Assembly: GCF_026230105.1 (NCBI RefSeq)
Contig: NC_079482.1
Location: forward strand, 16,678,001 to 16,742,000
DNA length: 64,000 nt
Reading direction: 5' to 3'
Origin: Diorhabda sublineata
Lineage: Eukaryota; Arthropoda; Insecta; Coleoptera; Chrysomelidae
Positions 47,501 to 59,339 of the stretch are shown in pieces. The position numbers were made by a program, and so were the translations under genes. Position 1 is the stretch's first letter. Every line of letters begins with the position of its first letter. The notes beneath the pieces are model-generated. The model was not told the DNA's origin. It did no database searches and worked only from the letters and a program-made list of their open reading frames with translations.

Positions 47501-49640
47501 CCCTCTATATTTCTTCAACTATTTGGAAAAGGAAAATTTAACATTTTTTCTCTACATTATTGATTGATTGATTGAAGAAGGAAATCACAATTGAACCACC
47601 CAAGAACGAAGAAAATCCTCTTTCAGCAAAATAATGTTTTATGTCACAAATTTGTGTGGGAAAATTGTTTTGTTCACTTAATTGAATATTTGAAAAATAT
47701 TCATTACGATTCGATCAAATCTAGACTTTATTAGACATTTTCCTTGAGGCGGTTCTGAAAATATCCTGTAGAAGCTAAGCATAATTATTTGAAAATAGTC
47801 ACAATAAACTCACAATCAATATAATCAAAACTGTAGTTAAATTATTTGTATTAACTTGAGAAAGACAAACCTTTAAGAGATACTAGTTTCATAGAAATAC
47901 TATAATTTGATTAAATTTACCTTATTGTCATATATCCTATAGATGAATGTTCGGTATAGCTTATTAAATGCAGATCACATAATTTTGCATGAAGGAAAAA
48001 CATTCATTCCTGTTTTAAGAAATAGAAATTCAATTAAGAAAATAGTCTGACCTCACAAGAAGCGCTTCACATGGATTCTCCGGAGAACAGTTAATTTTAA
48101 TGAGAAATTTCAATTTTTTTAATGGAAAATTTACTTCAAAGAAGGAGTGGGATACCCAACATTAGTAGCTGCTTTACGTCCACTTAAGTCCTCACTGTTT
48201 TTGGTAGTCCAGGATTTGTCATATTACCAGTTTCCCTACCGATGAAATATATTGTTGATTCGCAAAATGGCTAAAAATAACCGAGTTTGAATAAGCCTTT
48301 ATTATTTTTAATAATTTGTAATGTCTTTGTTTCCTTAAGATCCCATCACAAGGTAGGATTACCATGTGATGCCTTCACTATAACTACGTGTGTTGACATG
48401 ATTCAGGAAGAGGTGATTAAACACGTCTTGATTAGTTCAAGTTTATATATTTTTTGTGCCGTATAGAATATATGTTTGTATTTCGCTGTGTCGTCGTCCT
48501 AGTCCTTATTTGGTAAAAAAATTTTTATTATCAAATGAAAATAAAGCTCCAATGCTCCAAGGATTTCGTTTCAAAACACAAGTGTCTCACGAAAAATTAT
48601 TTCTTCTAATTAATCCGTTCAGGCATAAAAACGACATATTCTAAATAGCTAAGAAATTAAATTCTTAACTTAATCAACGACGTGTTTTTAAAGTATATGA
48701 CTTGCAAATATGTACTATGTGTTCCGTATAAGGAGTACAAATTTAATGCGTTATTCTCCTTTTACATAACCACATATAAAAATGTAAATACGAGGCTTAT
48801 TCAAAAACTAAATGCATCATGTTCATAACTATAACTATCTTGTATAATACAATATTATTACCTTTATAGTTTTTTAGAAATTTTGCAGTATAAATAATTG
48901 AGTAATTCTATCATTTCCAACCAATTCAAAGGAAATAATGTGAATTGTGTGTAATAAAGCAACAAAATGTATCATTTTAAGCGGTGAAAATCTCTGGATA
49001 TTCGCCAAATAATTTGTAATCTTAAAACAAAATCTTGAGATAAACTAACAGACTGAGGACAGTGAACAAACTAAATGAAAGATTATGCTTAAGCTCCTTG
49101 TGGATCTACAAAACTAATGTTCCAATTCAGCCTTCCCACAAGACAATCCTTTCAAAGGTACTTATCACGTTCGCGTTACCTTACTAAACATAAAGTAACA
49201 GCCATATTAAGAAGATGAAAAGTTTTGACAAATAAAATATAACAAAATAACGAAATAGATGAGAAATTAAATAAAAATACCAGGACTAAAAGAGAAGTAT
49301 TTACAAGAAGTGACAAAATAAACGGAGAATAATATAATGGGGAAAATCTGAAAATACTATGAGAGAAATATATGTAATTAAAAATTAATAAAAATGCCTA
49401 TACCAGAATCAATATTTCATGTAATCAATATTTCTTCCAACGTCAATAAAATCTTCACAAGAATTAATACATTCAAAACCATCGAAAATCTTAATTAATT
49501 ACTGTAGATAAAATTTTATTATTGTTATACATTTATTTATTTTTCTTATATTGTATTTGACGGAAAATATATTAAAGTTAGTCCACTTTGGCATTTCATT
49601 GCCACGTTCCCAATAATTAACCCCTCTTTTATATATATAC
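47500..49640. other. AT-rich intronic sequence without recognised genes
   Basis: No ORF with a recognised product and no repeat boundary seen. Confidence 0.55.
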
Positions 49641-50120
49641 AGGGTGATTCATTAAGAATGTCCAATCTCTGAACTGTAGATTAAAATTTATTGAACTTTT
49701 TAGAAGTAAATAACTCAATAACCGATTGAATTACATGAATCAAAGAAGAGTAATTTTTTTTTGTAGAATTTAACGCTTTGTGATATTTTTTAATTATTTT
49801 AGTTGTAAGTTTAGCCCAAAAAAAGTTTACTTTTCACTTATTTAATTAACACAAACAAGTGTAGCAAGCGCCCTATATTAGCAATGTTGAATTAGAGTGC
49901 AAATTATGATTCCTCATGCCAAAAAACGTAAAATTGCCAATTTTCAAAGAGAAATTGTGAAACAATAAAAAATTATTGCGAAAATCAAAATATAAATTTA
50001 AACTTTGAACGCCCCTAATCTCGGAAACTAGCAATATTTGCATAGGGCATGTTGATCAGAATCATCATATTTTGAGGTCTAGAATCTACAGTTCAGAGAT
50101 TGGACATTCTTAATGAATGA
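49640..50120. mobile_element. MITE with about 37-bp terminal inverted repeats
   Basis: GATTCATTAAGAATGTCCAA and onward (49647-49683) is mirrored at 50092-50118 (AATCTACAGTTCAGAGATTGG ...). The left end is CAGGGTGATTCATTAAG next to a TA-rich run; the right end lacks the matching CACCCTG, so its last bases are altered. About 480 bp, no coding capacity. The family of the autonomous partner is unknown. Confidence 0.82.
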
Positions 50121-50149
50121 AATTTATCATTTCTTGGACCTTTTGATAT

Positions 50150-50290
50150 ATTAATGCATCTAAATGTTCTTGATTTTAGGTCTCTGTTTCAAAATTAGTT
50201 TTTTTTATAGTTTTTAAAAGAAAGATAAATTTTGACGTTTCGATTTTTCTTTATCTATTTATCAAAATATTATATTGACCCCGACAATTT
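50150..50290 (-). mobile_element. Penelope-like 3' tail fragment
   Basis: The minus strand (AAACGTCAAAATTTATCTTT, CTAATTTTGAAACAGAG, ACCTAAAATCAAGAACATTTA, GATGCATTAATATA) is nearly the same as the tail of the plus-strand copy at 59100-59185. No coding part. It starts right after the MITE at 49.6-50.1 kb. Confidence 0.75.
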
Positions 50291-50319
50291 GCATGGCAAA
50301 ACACTGCTCTGAATCATCA

Positions 50320-50700
50320 ACTCGTTGTTATTTTTGATCGACTGTGAGAAAACGCAAAAAAGGTTTCTCATGCATATATTCATTCATAATTGTGAACACA
50401 CTGCCTTCACGGCCTCAGCTATCAATTTCAATGTACGTTCAAATATAACCAATTTGTGAACTTTTTTGATGTATTCTGGAGTAACTACCTCAATTGGACA
50501 ACCAGAACGTTCACCATCGTTGGTGTCTGAACGACCATGTTTAAATTCAGCAAAACAATAACAAATAATTCTTTCGATGGAGCAAAGACCCGGAAAACTC
50601 TTTTGAAGCCATTGCTAGGCTTGTACAGTATTTTTTTATCAAGAAGTAATGATAAATTAAGACACGAAATTGTTTTAAATCCATTGAAAATAACAAAAGT
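50320..50700 (-). mobile_element. mariner N-terminal fragment
   Basis: Minus strand: QAKQWLQKSFPGLCSIERIIC, CFAEFKHGRSDTNDGERSGC, PIEVVTPEYIKKVHKLVIFE, RTLKLIAEAVK and CMRNLF correspond to the two HTH motifs of a mariner transposase (usual W-F-A-E-F-K-x-G-R-T-D-T-D-D-A-E-R-S-G-R-P). The catalytic domain is missing. A different subfamily from the copies at 39-42 kb judging by sequence. Confidence 0.75.
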
Positions 50701-51074
50701 AGTTTCACTTAAATGGCTTCACTTTTTTGTGACTAATGGAAATGTCATGAAATAAAACACAGTCTTTTGAGTGCTAGTACTTCATAAACGTCATATAGAT
50801 TCGACAAAGGCAGTGCCATCTGTATGTCAGTCACACGACTTATTAAGTGATGTTATATTTTGGTAAAGTATTCTAGTTACATCAAAAACTGTTTTACTAA
50901 TATTTACAGTTAGCATTTTGTGTTTTATCAAAATTATAGAGTATAATAACGATCCATGAACACCACATGGGAGCACACTAAACTTGGAAGATTTTTTATT
51001 TCTGAAAGTATCACTATTTCTCACGAGCGCTGTAAGTGATTTCTAAATGTATTGAGGACTATTTCCTGAATATC

Positions 51075-51095
51075 TATGCACACACACACACACAG
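51075..51095 (+). repeat. Short CA microsatellite
   Basis: About ten CA dinucleotides around 51077-51095. Confidence 0.9.
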
Positions 51096-51229
51096 TTTCT
51101 GTTGGTAAATGGTGCTTAAAGCATTCGGCCAAATCTCCGTAGTAACTTAGGCAAAGGCAATTAAAAGGTTAAAACATACATTTTTCTTTTTATAAATGTA
51201 CCTATATATACGGTTCGCACTTTGTAATC

Positions 51230-51850
51230 GAACTTTTAATCAATCCGGTAGCGTTTGCAAAGAAAAGTCTACCGAGACGGTCTACAACTTGCCAGAGAAC
51301 ACGTTAATTGTCGTCGGCGTCGTCGTCGAATGACGAACAATGTGGCACCGCTCTCTTCTCAGACAAAAGCAGGGTCTGCTAGCTGGTAGCGATAGAGAAG
51401 AGGGCGAGTTTACAGAAAACCTGAAGAAAACTTCGCGAAGTTTTGCATCAAAGAAAAGTGGCTTTTAGTAAAGGTTGCTGGATGGTGTGGGCAGGCATTT
51501 CAATAGAAGCAAAAACCGAGTTGGTTTTTATGGAAACGGGAGCTTGAGAGGCGAAACGATACATAGAAGAAATTTTAGTGGAATGCGTTATTCTCTACGT
51601 CAGTTTTATCGGCGTCCGCCCACACACCGCAGGTACATCAGTATTTACAGGATGTCGAAATTGTAGCTATGGATTGGTCAACCCGTAGCCCGGACTTGAA
51701 TTCTATCGAACATTCAAATTATGGAATGAATTTAGAGAAAACTTAGGTCATCCTGCACCAGCAACGAAATCGGACTTCAAAACGGCGCTTACTGAAAAAT
51801 GAAACTTATATGATCCATTAAAAAGTGATTGGAAGCTGATTGGTTAATTT
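51230..51850 (+). mobile_element. Tc1-like transposase relic
   Basis: Around 51470-51600: GCWMVWAGISIEAKTELVFMETG then RYIEEILVECVI in other frames, the G-G-G-x-M-V-W-A-G-I-S block of Tc1 transposases. 51655-51730 reads YGLVNP..PGLEFYRTF-like, corresponding to the region before the third catalytic acid, then ENLGHPAPATKSDFKTALTEK near 51735-51800. Upstream AREHVN-like remnants at 51260-51310. Catalytic Asp boxes are lost or shifted. Short and strongly decayed. Confidence 0.65.
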
Positions 51851-52566
51851 CATGTAAATGATTATTTTAACTTTGTATTTCTGTTGTTGTTAATTATAAC
51901 CCTTTTTCATTATTTAAGATTCCCTTTGGTTTGATATTTTTCCTTTATATAAAAATAACTCAATAACAACAAAGACCACTCATTATAAGATTAAGTGAAA
52001 TGACTTAGAGATGTTAAAATCAGATTTTTTGCTAGTTTCCATCACGAGTGTAGTAGTTTCTGATGGTGAACGGTGTCAAATACCTTTGCTAAATCTACGT
52101 ACAATTTCCAGTAGTTTTTTCTATTGATTGCATTATCCTCCGTTATGAACTTGTATACTATATATACAGTGCTTTTCAGATAAAAGTATCCACCTTTAAT
52201 AACTTTTGTAATACTGGTATTTAGAAAAAATCCAAAAACACGTCAATTTATGTTGGAAGGGGCAAGGATTATGGCTTATTTAAACTTACTGGAAAAGCCA
52301 CCCCCTCACCCCTAGCAGCATCCCCTTTATTTTTTTTAGTTACTTTTCATATTTTTCATGTAAAATTTGGATACTCCTCTTTGAGCTGATTTCAAAAATG
52401 TATAATACTTGTAGGTTAAAGTGGTTAGTTTATGAGATAAACAATTTTTCTTTTAAGAGCACAAATTTTACTTATTATTTACTTTCACCTTATTTGCCTG
52501 TACTAAAATGGGTTGTACAACAGTTCAAACTCTTTAATCTTTTTAACTGTGCTATTTATTATGAAG

Positions 52567-53634
52567 TTACAATAAGTGTTCATTCACTTCCATACAATGG
52601 TATAATCTATTTTGAAATGCCTCTCTGACATTGCTTAATACGGCTGGATTTAATTGTCGACATTCATTTTCTATCCTCTCTCGTAAATCATGCAGAGATT
52701 CTGCTTGGGTAGCATAAACTTTTGTTTTTAAATACCCCCATAAAAAGAAGTCTAGGGGTGTTAAATCCGGTGACCTAGGTGGCCACTCCATCATCTGCCC
52801 CTTTCTACCTATCCAACGAGCGGGGAATGTTTCGTTTAAAAATTGTCGGACAGGCATAGCATAGTGTGGGGGAGCTCCGTCTTGTTGAAATACCAGTAAA
52901 TCTTCGGAAAGGTTATCATCATTTTCTATTATTGTTGTAATACGTGGGTCAACCCCTTCCCTGACTAACTCAAGATATGATTCACCATTTAAATTTCCGT
53001 TGATGAAGAAAGGTCCGACAATGTGGTCACCTAGGATATCACACCAAACGTTTAACTTTTGGGGATGTTGTGTATGGAATTCACGCATAATATGTGGATC
53101 ACTTTCAGCCCAATATCTACAATTATGCCTACTTACTAAGCCATTTAATGACCATGAGCATTCATCAGAAAAGCAAATATTGTTTAACAATTGTGGATTG
53201 TTATTGATAATTTGCGTCATTGATTCGCAAAACTCTAGACGACGATCAAAATCATCTTCATTCAACTCGTGCACCAACTTAACTTTGTATGGGTGGTACT
53301 TGAATTTATGTAGAACTCGGAAAACTGTAGAAGATGAAACACCGATCGCTCTACTTATTGTTGACAACGATTGGGGCTGTTGAGCCTCTAAGCTGACTTG
53401 CCCTAAAATTGCCACTTGGATTGCTTCGTTATTTACGAGTCCCTCTCGCTTATGCACTTTATTGCAAACAGACCCTGTTGTGGTAAATTTCTCCATCAGT
53501 TGAATTACATACTTATGAGTTGCATGTCTTCCGTCATGTAATTCGTTAAATATTCTAACAGCAGCTCTTGCACAATTATTATTTTGGTAGTATAAACCTA
53601 CAATTTCAATTCATTCTTGCAAAGAGTAAACCAT
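52567..53634 (-). pseudogene. Tc1/mariner-superfamily transposase, near-intact (one early stop)
   Basis: The longest transposase ORF in the window: 309 codons open from 53496 to TAA at 52569-52567. A better start is ATG at 53634 (MVYSLQE), where codon 8 is TGA, in place of the Trp I would expect; otherwise the frame is open for 355 codons. N-terminal HTH: ARAAVRIFNELHDGRHATH and STISRAIGVSSSTVFRVLHKF. Catalytic acids in the 309-residue numbering: D111 (FSDECSW), D206 (FQQDGAPPH) and D249 (SPDLTPLDFFLWGYLK), with 42 residues between the last two, wider than the 34 of classical mariner and near the DD41D group. If translation starts at 53496 the first HTH is lost. It would cut and rejoin element ends at TA. 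Confidence 0.88.
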
Positions 53635-53761
53635 TTCAGAGAAACAAAATAAATAATGTATCAAATTACACTATCAATAGTGACTACAAATTCTAGTTGA
53701 CAATGTCAAACTTTAATAAAAAGTAGAGTTTTTTGTTGTTTGGATAGGTAGAAAGGGGCAG

Positions 53762-53989
53762 ATGATGGAGTGGCCACCTAGGTCACCGGATTTAACACCC
53801 CTAGACTTCTTTTTATGGGGGTATTTAAAAACAAATGTTTATGCTACCCAAGCAGAATCTCTGCATGATTTACGAGAGAGGATAGAAAATGAATGTCGAC
53901 AATTAAATCCAGCCGTATTAAGCAATGTCAGAGAGGCATTTCAAAATAGATTATACCATTGTTTGGAAGTGAATGAACACTTATTGTAA
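53762..53989 (+). pseudogene. Truncated second copy of the same transposase C-terminus
   Basis: 75 codons, MMEWPPRSPDLTPLDFFLWG to EVNEHLL, differing from the minus-strand copy by K/N and M/L substitutions only. It forms part of the right 650-bp inverted arm. Lacks the first two catalytic acids. Confidence 0.9.
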
Positions 53990-54489
53990 CTTCATAATAA
54001 ATAGCACAGTTAAAAAGATTAAAGAGTTTGAACTGTTGTACAATCCATTTTAGTACAGGCAAATAAGGTGAAAGTAAATAATAAGTAAAATTTGTGCTCT
54101 TAAAAGAAAAATTGTTTATCTCATAAACTAACCACTTTAACCTACAAGTATTATACATTTTTGAAATCAGCTCAAAGAGGAGTATCCAAATTTTACATAA
54201 AAAATATGAAAAGTAATTAAAAAAAATAAAGGGGATGCTGCTAGGGGTGAGGGGGTGGCTTTTCCAGTAAGTTTAAATAAGCCATAATCCTTGCCCCTTC
54301 CAACATAAATTGACATGTTTTTGGATTTTTTCTAAATACCAGTATTACAAAAGTTATTGAAGGTGGATACTTTTATCTGAAAAGCACTGTATAATAATTT
54401 CAATTTAATAAATATTTAATGAAATAGTGAATAATTTGAGATACGTGACATCAATATGTGACAAATTAAGTTCTAGTTTATGGAACAAC

Positions 54490-56010
54490 TGGTGACCTCA
54501 TACTGTTAACTACACCAACACACCATAGGAGTAAACTGTATTTTTTTTTCCAAGGAAGGTAAGAAGGAAGTTCTTATTACTAAGGGCTACTGAGACCGAG
54601 ACTAACGGACGGAAAACAAACAGGATGCGGCCTTTTAGACCTGCATTTCGGCTTTCAGAAAGAGCCGAACAACAACCGGAGCAATCCAGAAGGTGGTCGA
54701 GACCTTTTTGGAACTGGACAGACAATGCTAGGCGTTCCCAGACTACTTGGCCCAAGTGTTGGAGGATTACCTGGGAAACAGGCGGATAATCTACGAGACC
54801 ACAGAAAGACAGAAGTCTAGACGAATTGCTCAAGGATCTATACTGGAGCCGGACCTATGGCATAGTCCGCTTAGACTGAAATTACCTTTTAGCGGGCTTA
54901 TTCATGCTTACGGCGCTTAAACTGGAACAGACAATAAGTAAAAACTGAGCTGATGTTTTTCACAAGGAAAAGGATATAAGCTGGACTGCCCATTGGGATC
55001 GGGACAAACGAAATTGAGTCTAGATGCGAAATAAAGTATTTGGGAATGACCTTAGATACGAAGATGTCTTTCTAGCCCCTACATACGGAAGACAGCTCAA
55101 AAAGCGGCCGAGAGGACAGCATTTTTGAGTCGCTTATTTGCAAATATTAACGAATCACGGCTGAAGAAACGAAGGCTTCTGATAGCGACAACTCACTCAA
55201 TTCTTCTGTATTGGGCGTAGCTCTGAAAATAATGAAATGCTGCGAAGCGATGACGATGGTACAGAGACAAAATGCACTGAGAATCGCCAGCTCCTACCGG
55301 AGTGTCGCTGCACAAGATGTCCTAGTGGTGGCGGGTACAATTCTCGTGGACATGCTCTTTCGAACGTAAGAGGAAATACAGAATCTGCTCAGATATAACA
55401 CGACAGGATTCGGCAACAATAGAACGCACTAGAACAATACGGACGTGGCAACAACGATGGACAGAAGAGAAATCAGCTGAATGAACGCGACGACTAAAAG
55501 AACTTAGACTGTGGACCGAAAGGAAGTGTGGAGACATGAACTTCTACATTACCTAGCTACTTCCGACGAATAAAGTACAAATATTTGAGTGTACGTATTG
55601 TGGAAACGATGTAATGCTGAGCACACGTTCTTCGTGTGTAACCACCTGGAGGGTTTAAGAGAGGAAGTAGAGGAGCAGCATAAATCCTGATAATATCAGT
55701 GCAGCAACACCTGAAGCATAAATCCTGCAGGTGATGCTGCACAAGCTAGAATGTTGGCAACTGATTGCTACATAAACAGAGATAATTCTTAGTCAAAAGA
55801 ATGTAGACGGATTCCTGTAAGACGTTATCATAGAAACGTAACAAACGTAACATTATACATGGACAGACCCACCAACTAAAAGTAATATCCATGATTGGAC
55901 TGAGATGACAGAAGATGGCGGTTTAGTGGGTAGGCTACGGGAGTCTCACATATCCAGCAGCTCTCCTGGTGGAATCCGTCACTTGGATTCCGCATCTTCT
56001 TAAAAAACAA
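54490..56010 (+). mobile_element. R1-type LINE relic
   Basis: Frames give PDYLAQVLEDYLGNRRIIYETTERQKS, RIAQGSILEPDLWHSPLRL (54740-54870; the usual G-A-A-Q-G-S-x-L-G-P-D-L-W box), KTELMFFTRKRI, LPIGIGTNEIESRCEIKYLGMTLDTKMSF (54975-55070), KAAERTAFLSRLF-like, QRQNALRIASSYRSVAAQDVLVVAG (55265-55340), then a C-terminal HTFFVCNHLEGLREEVEE (55620-55675; the C/H-x-H zinc region). A 3' UTR resembling R1-type tails (TTTAGTGGGTAGGCTACGGG, 55922) follows. The YADD box is lost. R1-clade elements often target rDNA, but many insect relatives insert elsewhere, as here. Confidence 0.82.
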
Positions 56011-56399
56011 AACTCTATTTTTCCAGACCAAGCAAAGATCAATGCAGAGTAGGTATGTATACTACAGGAAGTCGTGAAATAAGTTTAGAAGTACATACAA
56101 GACAAGATAACTCCGTTTCTTAAACAAAGGTCAAATACCTATAGATATACCATTTATAATAGGGTCACAACGAGGTTTTAAGTGAAATGAACTGAAAAGA
56201 GGGAGTTGTGAGATTGCGAGTTAGCTATATTGCTACTTTGAAGCTTTACCAAAGAAGGTCGAACTTATTGTTGGCTACAACAATAGATTTGCGATCAAAA
56301 TTAGATTTAATATGTTTTGAGAGCACTACAAAGAATTGGATAATTAAAAATAACAAATTTCAAGTCCGTTGTTATGAGTATACCTAAGTATAACAAGAT

Positions 56400-57560
56400 G
56401 TGATTTGATTCAAAAAATTCTGCCTTTGCTAATATTCTTAAAAAAGTTGGGTAAATTTTTTTTATTGGAAAATATTAGATCCGCTGGAGAAAGGAGAACA
56501 ATCCATACAAACTTCATGATGTTTTTCAGAAGAATATGTTTGACTAGATAAGTTATGTATATGTTATCAAAAATATATTAGCAGAGTAGCTGTAGGCTGG
56601 TGAAAATTTTTTCAAAGTTATAGATTTTTATTTTAACAAATTTAATGAAAATTTCTAAGATTAATTCTAGTTTGCAAATTTGCAGTATTATTATTTCCTG
56701 TTGGGTATACTGTAGATTATTAACAAATAATATTTGAACTGACAATGACACACAATATTCTTATTTTTTGTTTATTTTCAATAAGTATGTTTAGACATCT
56801 AATATATTTCTATACAAAACACGCATTTTGAAATTTAATTTCTACTAAAAATGCATAAGTAGAAAGATCTAAACAAAAAACACAATTTAAAATGGAACGA
56901 CTTATTTCTAAGCTCATATTACGTACGCTTTAGAATTTTTTCAATTCTTTTGCTACTTCTGACGAATTTTGAGTTTTCCGTGTTTATGCAACAACATAAG
57001 ATATTTTTAATAATTACTCTTAGGCGTCCAATATTTCTTTGAACAAAACAGGCAATTTAAAATTTCGACATAACCAAAAATGGAGAAATACAATTTTCAC
57101 AGAGAACATACTTTAAAACGGAACGATTCACTTTGATAATATAATATTAGAAATATTATAATAGATAAAAAAATTTATATATAGCTGTTTTTATAATTTT
57201 TTTCTGCTTCTGCTTCAGAAATATAACATTGGACCATTTTTTATTAATAAACAATTAAACAACTAATATAAAATATTTTTTCCTCAAACTATATAAGTGT
57301 GAATAATGATTTTTAATAGCAATATTATTTCTTAACTAATTATATAATCCATCAAAATTTGAAAAAATCGATTCCAAATAATTGAAAATTAAAATACGGA
57401 AAATTTTTTTAATCATAATTTTCTCTGGAAAACAGAGCAAAAAAAAATCAAAAATATTGATTTTCTCTATTATTTTAAAACAACTTTATTAACAAATTAC
57501 CTAAAAAATGCATCAACTATGTTAATCACTGCCATTGTTTAATGCCAAAACATTTTTAAT
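56400..57560. repeat. Dispersed degenerate repeat, block A
   Basis: Motifs such as ACAATTTAAAATGGAACGA (56882), TTACGTACGCTTTAGAATTTT (56920), AAAATGCATAAGTAGAAAGA (56850) recur in altered form at 57110-57130 and in block B (59508, 59546, 59735). No ORF. AT-rich satellite-like DNA interrupted by the Penelope-like pair. Confidence 0.5.
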
Positions 57561-57584
57561 TATGCAATAGTTACATAAAGTCAG

Positions 57585-59165
57585 TCAGATAAATTTTGAC
57601 ATTTCGACTTTTCTTTAAGTCTTTATTAAAATATGATATTGACACTAACAATTTGCTTATTTACATTGATCTATAGTTCACCTTCATCATGAATATCAAC
57701 TGAATGAATGAGGATAAAATCAACTTATGACTTTGCTCCAATAAGAAAAATTAATTTTTCCTTGGTTTTCACATCTCAAATATATTAAATTTATTAGAAT
57801 TTACCAAATAGAGCTATAAATTTTACTTAAATTATTTAGATCTTTTTTATCATTTATAGCTTTTTCGTTCTTATGAATGTGAACCATTTCTAAAAAGTAT
57901 GTTTATCGTGTATTAGATTCCGTTTCAAGAATTTTTGAATCTTTATAATTGAATTTATGTTTTTTTGATATTTCATGGTTCGTTAATGCAGTTCTATTTT
58001 TTGTATCGTATTGATGACCTCTTAGTCTATATTCTAAATACTAAGATGTTTGCCCTATGTATCCTTCTACATATGGTAAAGAAAAATGTTTTATGTTTTG
58101 ATGATTCGTTTCTGTTTTGTTATTAAATTGATTGTAGTATCTGTTTATTCTTTTCTTGAATATATTATTTATAATTTTTTCCGGATAATTATTTTCTTTC
58201 AATGCATTTTGCTTTTTGAATAGCTAAGCATCTAAATTCAGGATCTGATAGTTGGATAGATCTATCAGTCAAACTTTTATTACTGATCTTATTTGTGACA
58301 TAGGATGACACGAATTTAAGTTTAAATATCTTGAGGACCAAGTTGGTTTCGTATCTGTTCTTATGTTATTGTTAATTTTGTCTAATGTGACATCAAGCAA
58401 ATTTTGCTAAACCTCGATTGTGAATTGAAGTTTTTCTTGATAAGAATTGAATTTTTTACTTATGTTTTCAATTTGATTCTTTAGTACAGCAGTAATGCAA
58501 TAAATATGATATTGGTATAAGTCATAGAGGACATTATACATTATCCAAATATTTCACTAAATTGAAATCTAAAACACCAAAAAACAAAAGTAGTAATATT
58601 ATATATCAAGTGCCTTGCACTAATTATGACGCTGTCTACATAGGGCAAACATCTCAGTATTTAGAATATAGACTAAGAGGTCATCAATACGATACAAAAA
58701 ATAGAACTGCATCAACGAACCATGAAATATCAAAAAAAAACAAATTCAATTATAAAGATTCAAAAATTCTTGAAACGCAATCTAATACACGAAAAAGGGA
58801 ATTTCTAGAAATGGTTCACATTCATAAGAACGAAAAAGCTATAAATGATAAAAAAGATCTAAATAATTTAAGTAAAATTTATAGCTCTATTTGGTAAATT
58901 CTAATAAATTTAATTGATTGATTGATATATATTTGAGATGTAGAAACCAAAAAAAAAATTCATTTTTCTTATTGGAACAAAGTTCTAAGTTGATTTTATT
59001 CTTATTTTGATATTCATGATGAAGGTGAACTATAGATCAATGTAAATAAGCAAATTGTCAGTGACAATATCATATTTTAATAAAGACTTAAAGAAGTCGA
59101 AACGTCAAAATTTATCTTTCTTTTAAAAACTAATTTTGAAACAGAAGAGACCTAAAATCAACAAC
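57585..59165. mobile_element. Penelope-like element pair, head to head
   Basis: The minus-strand copy runs from about 58480 (RT C-terminal region, with IRSNYPTIRS-like text near 58260) through a GIY-YIG domain (58110-57840: AVYIGQTS, YLEYRLRGHQYDTKNRTA) to its tail at 57585. The plus-strand copy starts near 58500 (HYTLSKYFTKLKSKTPKNKSSNIIYQVPC) and ends at about 59165. The tails, AAAGACTTAAAG..GTCGAAA..GTCAAAATTTATCT, face outward at both sides. Coding and tail parts of both copies are nearly identical apart from indels. Different family from the 44-kb unit but the same topology. Confidence 0.82.
58562..58897 (+). pseudogene. Penelope-like GIY-YIG endonuclease domain (5'-truncated ORF)
   Basis: Open for 111 codons: IIYQVPCTNYDAVYIGQTSQ gives the GIY-like and YIG motifs, with the second Cys of CxxC changed to Tyr. 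LEYRLRGHQYD carries the Arg/His region and KREFLEMVHIHKNEKAIN the catalytic Glu region. RT is missing upstream, where the partner copy begins. The start at 58562 is an internal Met; the frame is open a little further upstream (SKYFTKL). Confidence 0.8.
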
Positions 59166-59180
59166 GAACATTTAGATGCA

Positions 59181-59182
<2 letters not shown>

Positions 59183-59241
<59 letters not shown>
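59183..59241 (+). repeat. AT microsatellite at the end of the Penelope-like copy
   Basis: About 28 AT dinucleotides with one TATGTA interruption, directly after the element tail (GATGCATATATG). Confidence 0.95.
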
Positions 59242-59244
<3 letters not shown>

Positions 59245-59339
59245 CGAAGATGAAAATTTATAGATATTTATACCTTCTACCCCATTTTTTATGCCAATGG
59301 AAAAAATTTGTTAGTTGACAATTGAAAAATAGTGATTTA

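Larger units (their letters stand above)
52167..54389 (-). mobile_element. 2.2-kb palindromic Tc1/mariner-type unit with 650-bp inverted arms
   Basis: Both outer ends read CAGTGCTTTTCAGATAAAAG inward and are flanked by TA (52165-52166, 54390-54391). Bases 52167-52816 and 53740-54389, exactly 650 each, are reverse complements with only scattered substitutions and no net length difference. The left arm is the 3' half of the transposase gene (minus); the right arm is a second 3' half on the plus strand, cut at the codons for R-W-I-G-R. The central 923 bases hold the N-terminal half of the gene. So the unit has two 3' ends and no ordinary 5' end, yet it is bounded as if inserted as one piece. Confidence 0.88.

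Noticed and set aside
47259..47567. 102-codon plus-strand ORF
   Set aside because: It overlaps an antisense transposase relic and has no recognisable domain; treated as a chance frame.
52398..52628. 76-codon plus-strand ORF, also mirrored at 53928-54158
   Set aside because: It is the antisense shadow of the transposon 3' end, present twice only because the arms are inverted repeats.
53000..53383. 127-codon plus-strand ORF
   Set aside because: Antisense of the real transposase; composition follows from the other strand.
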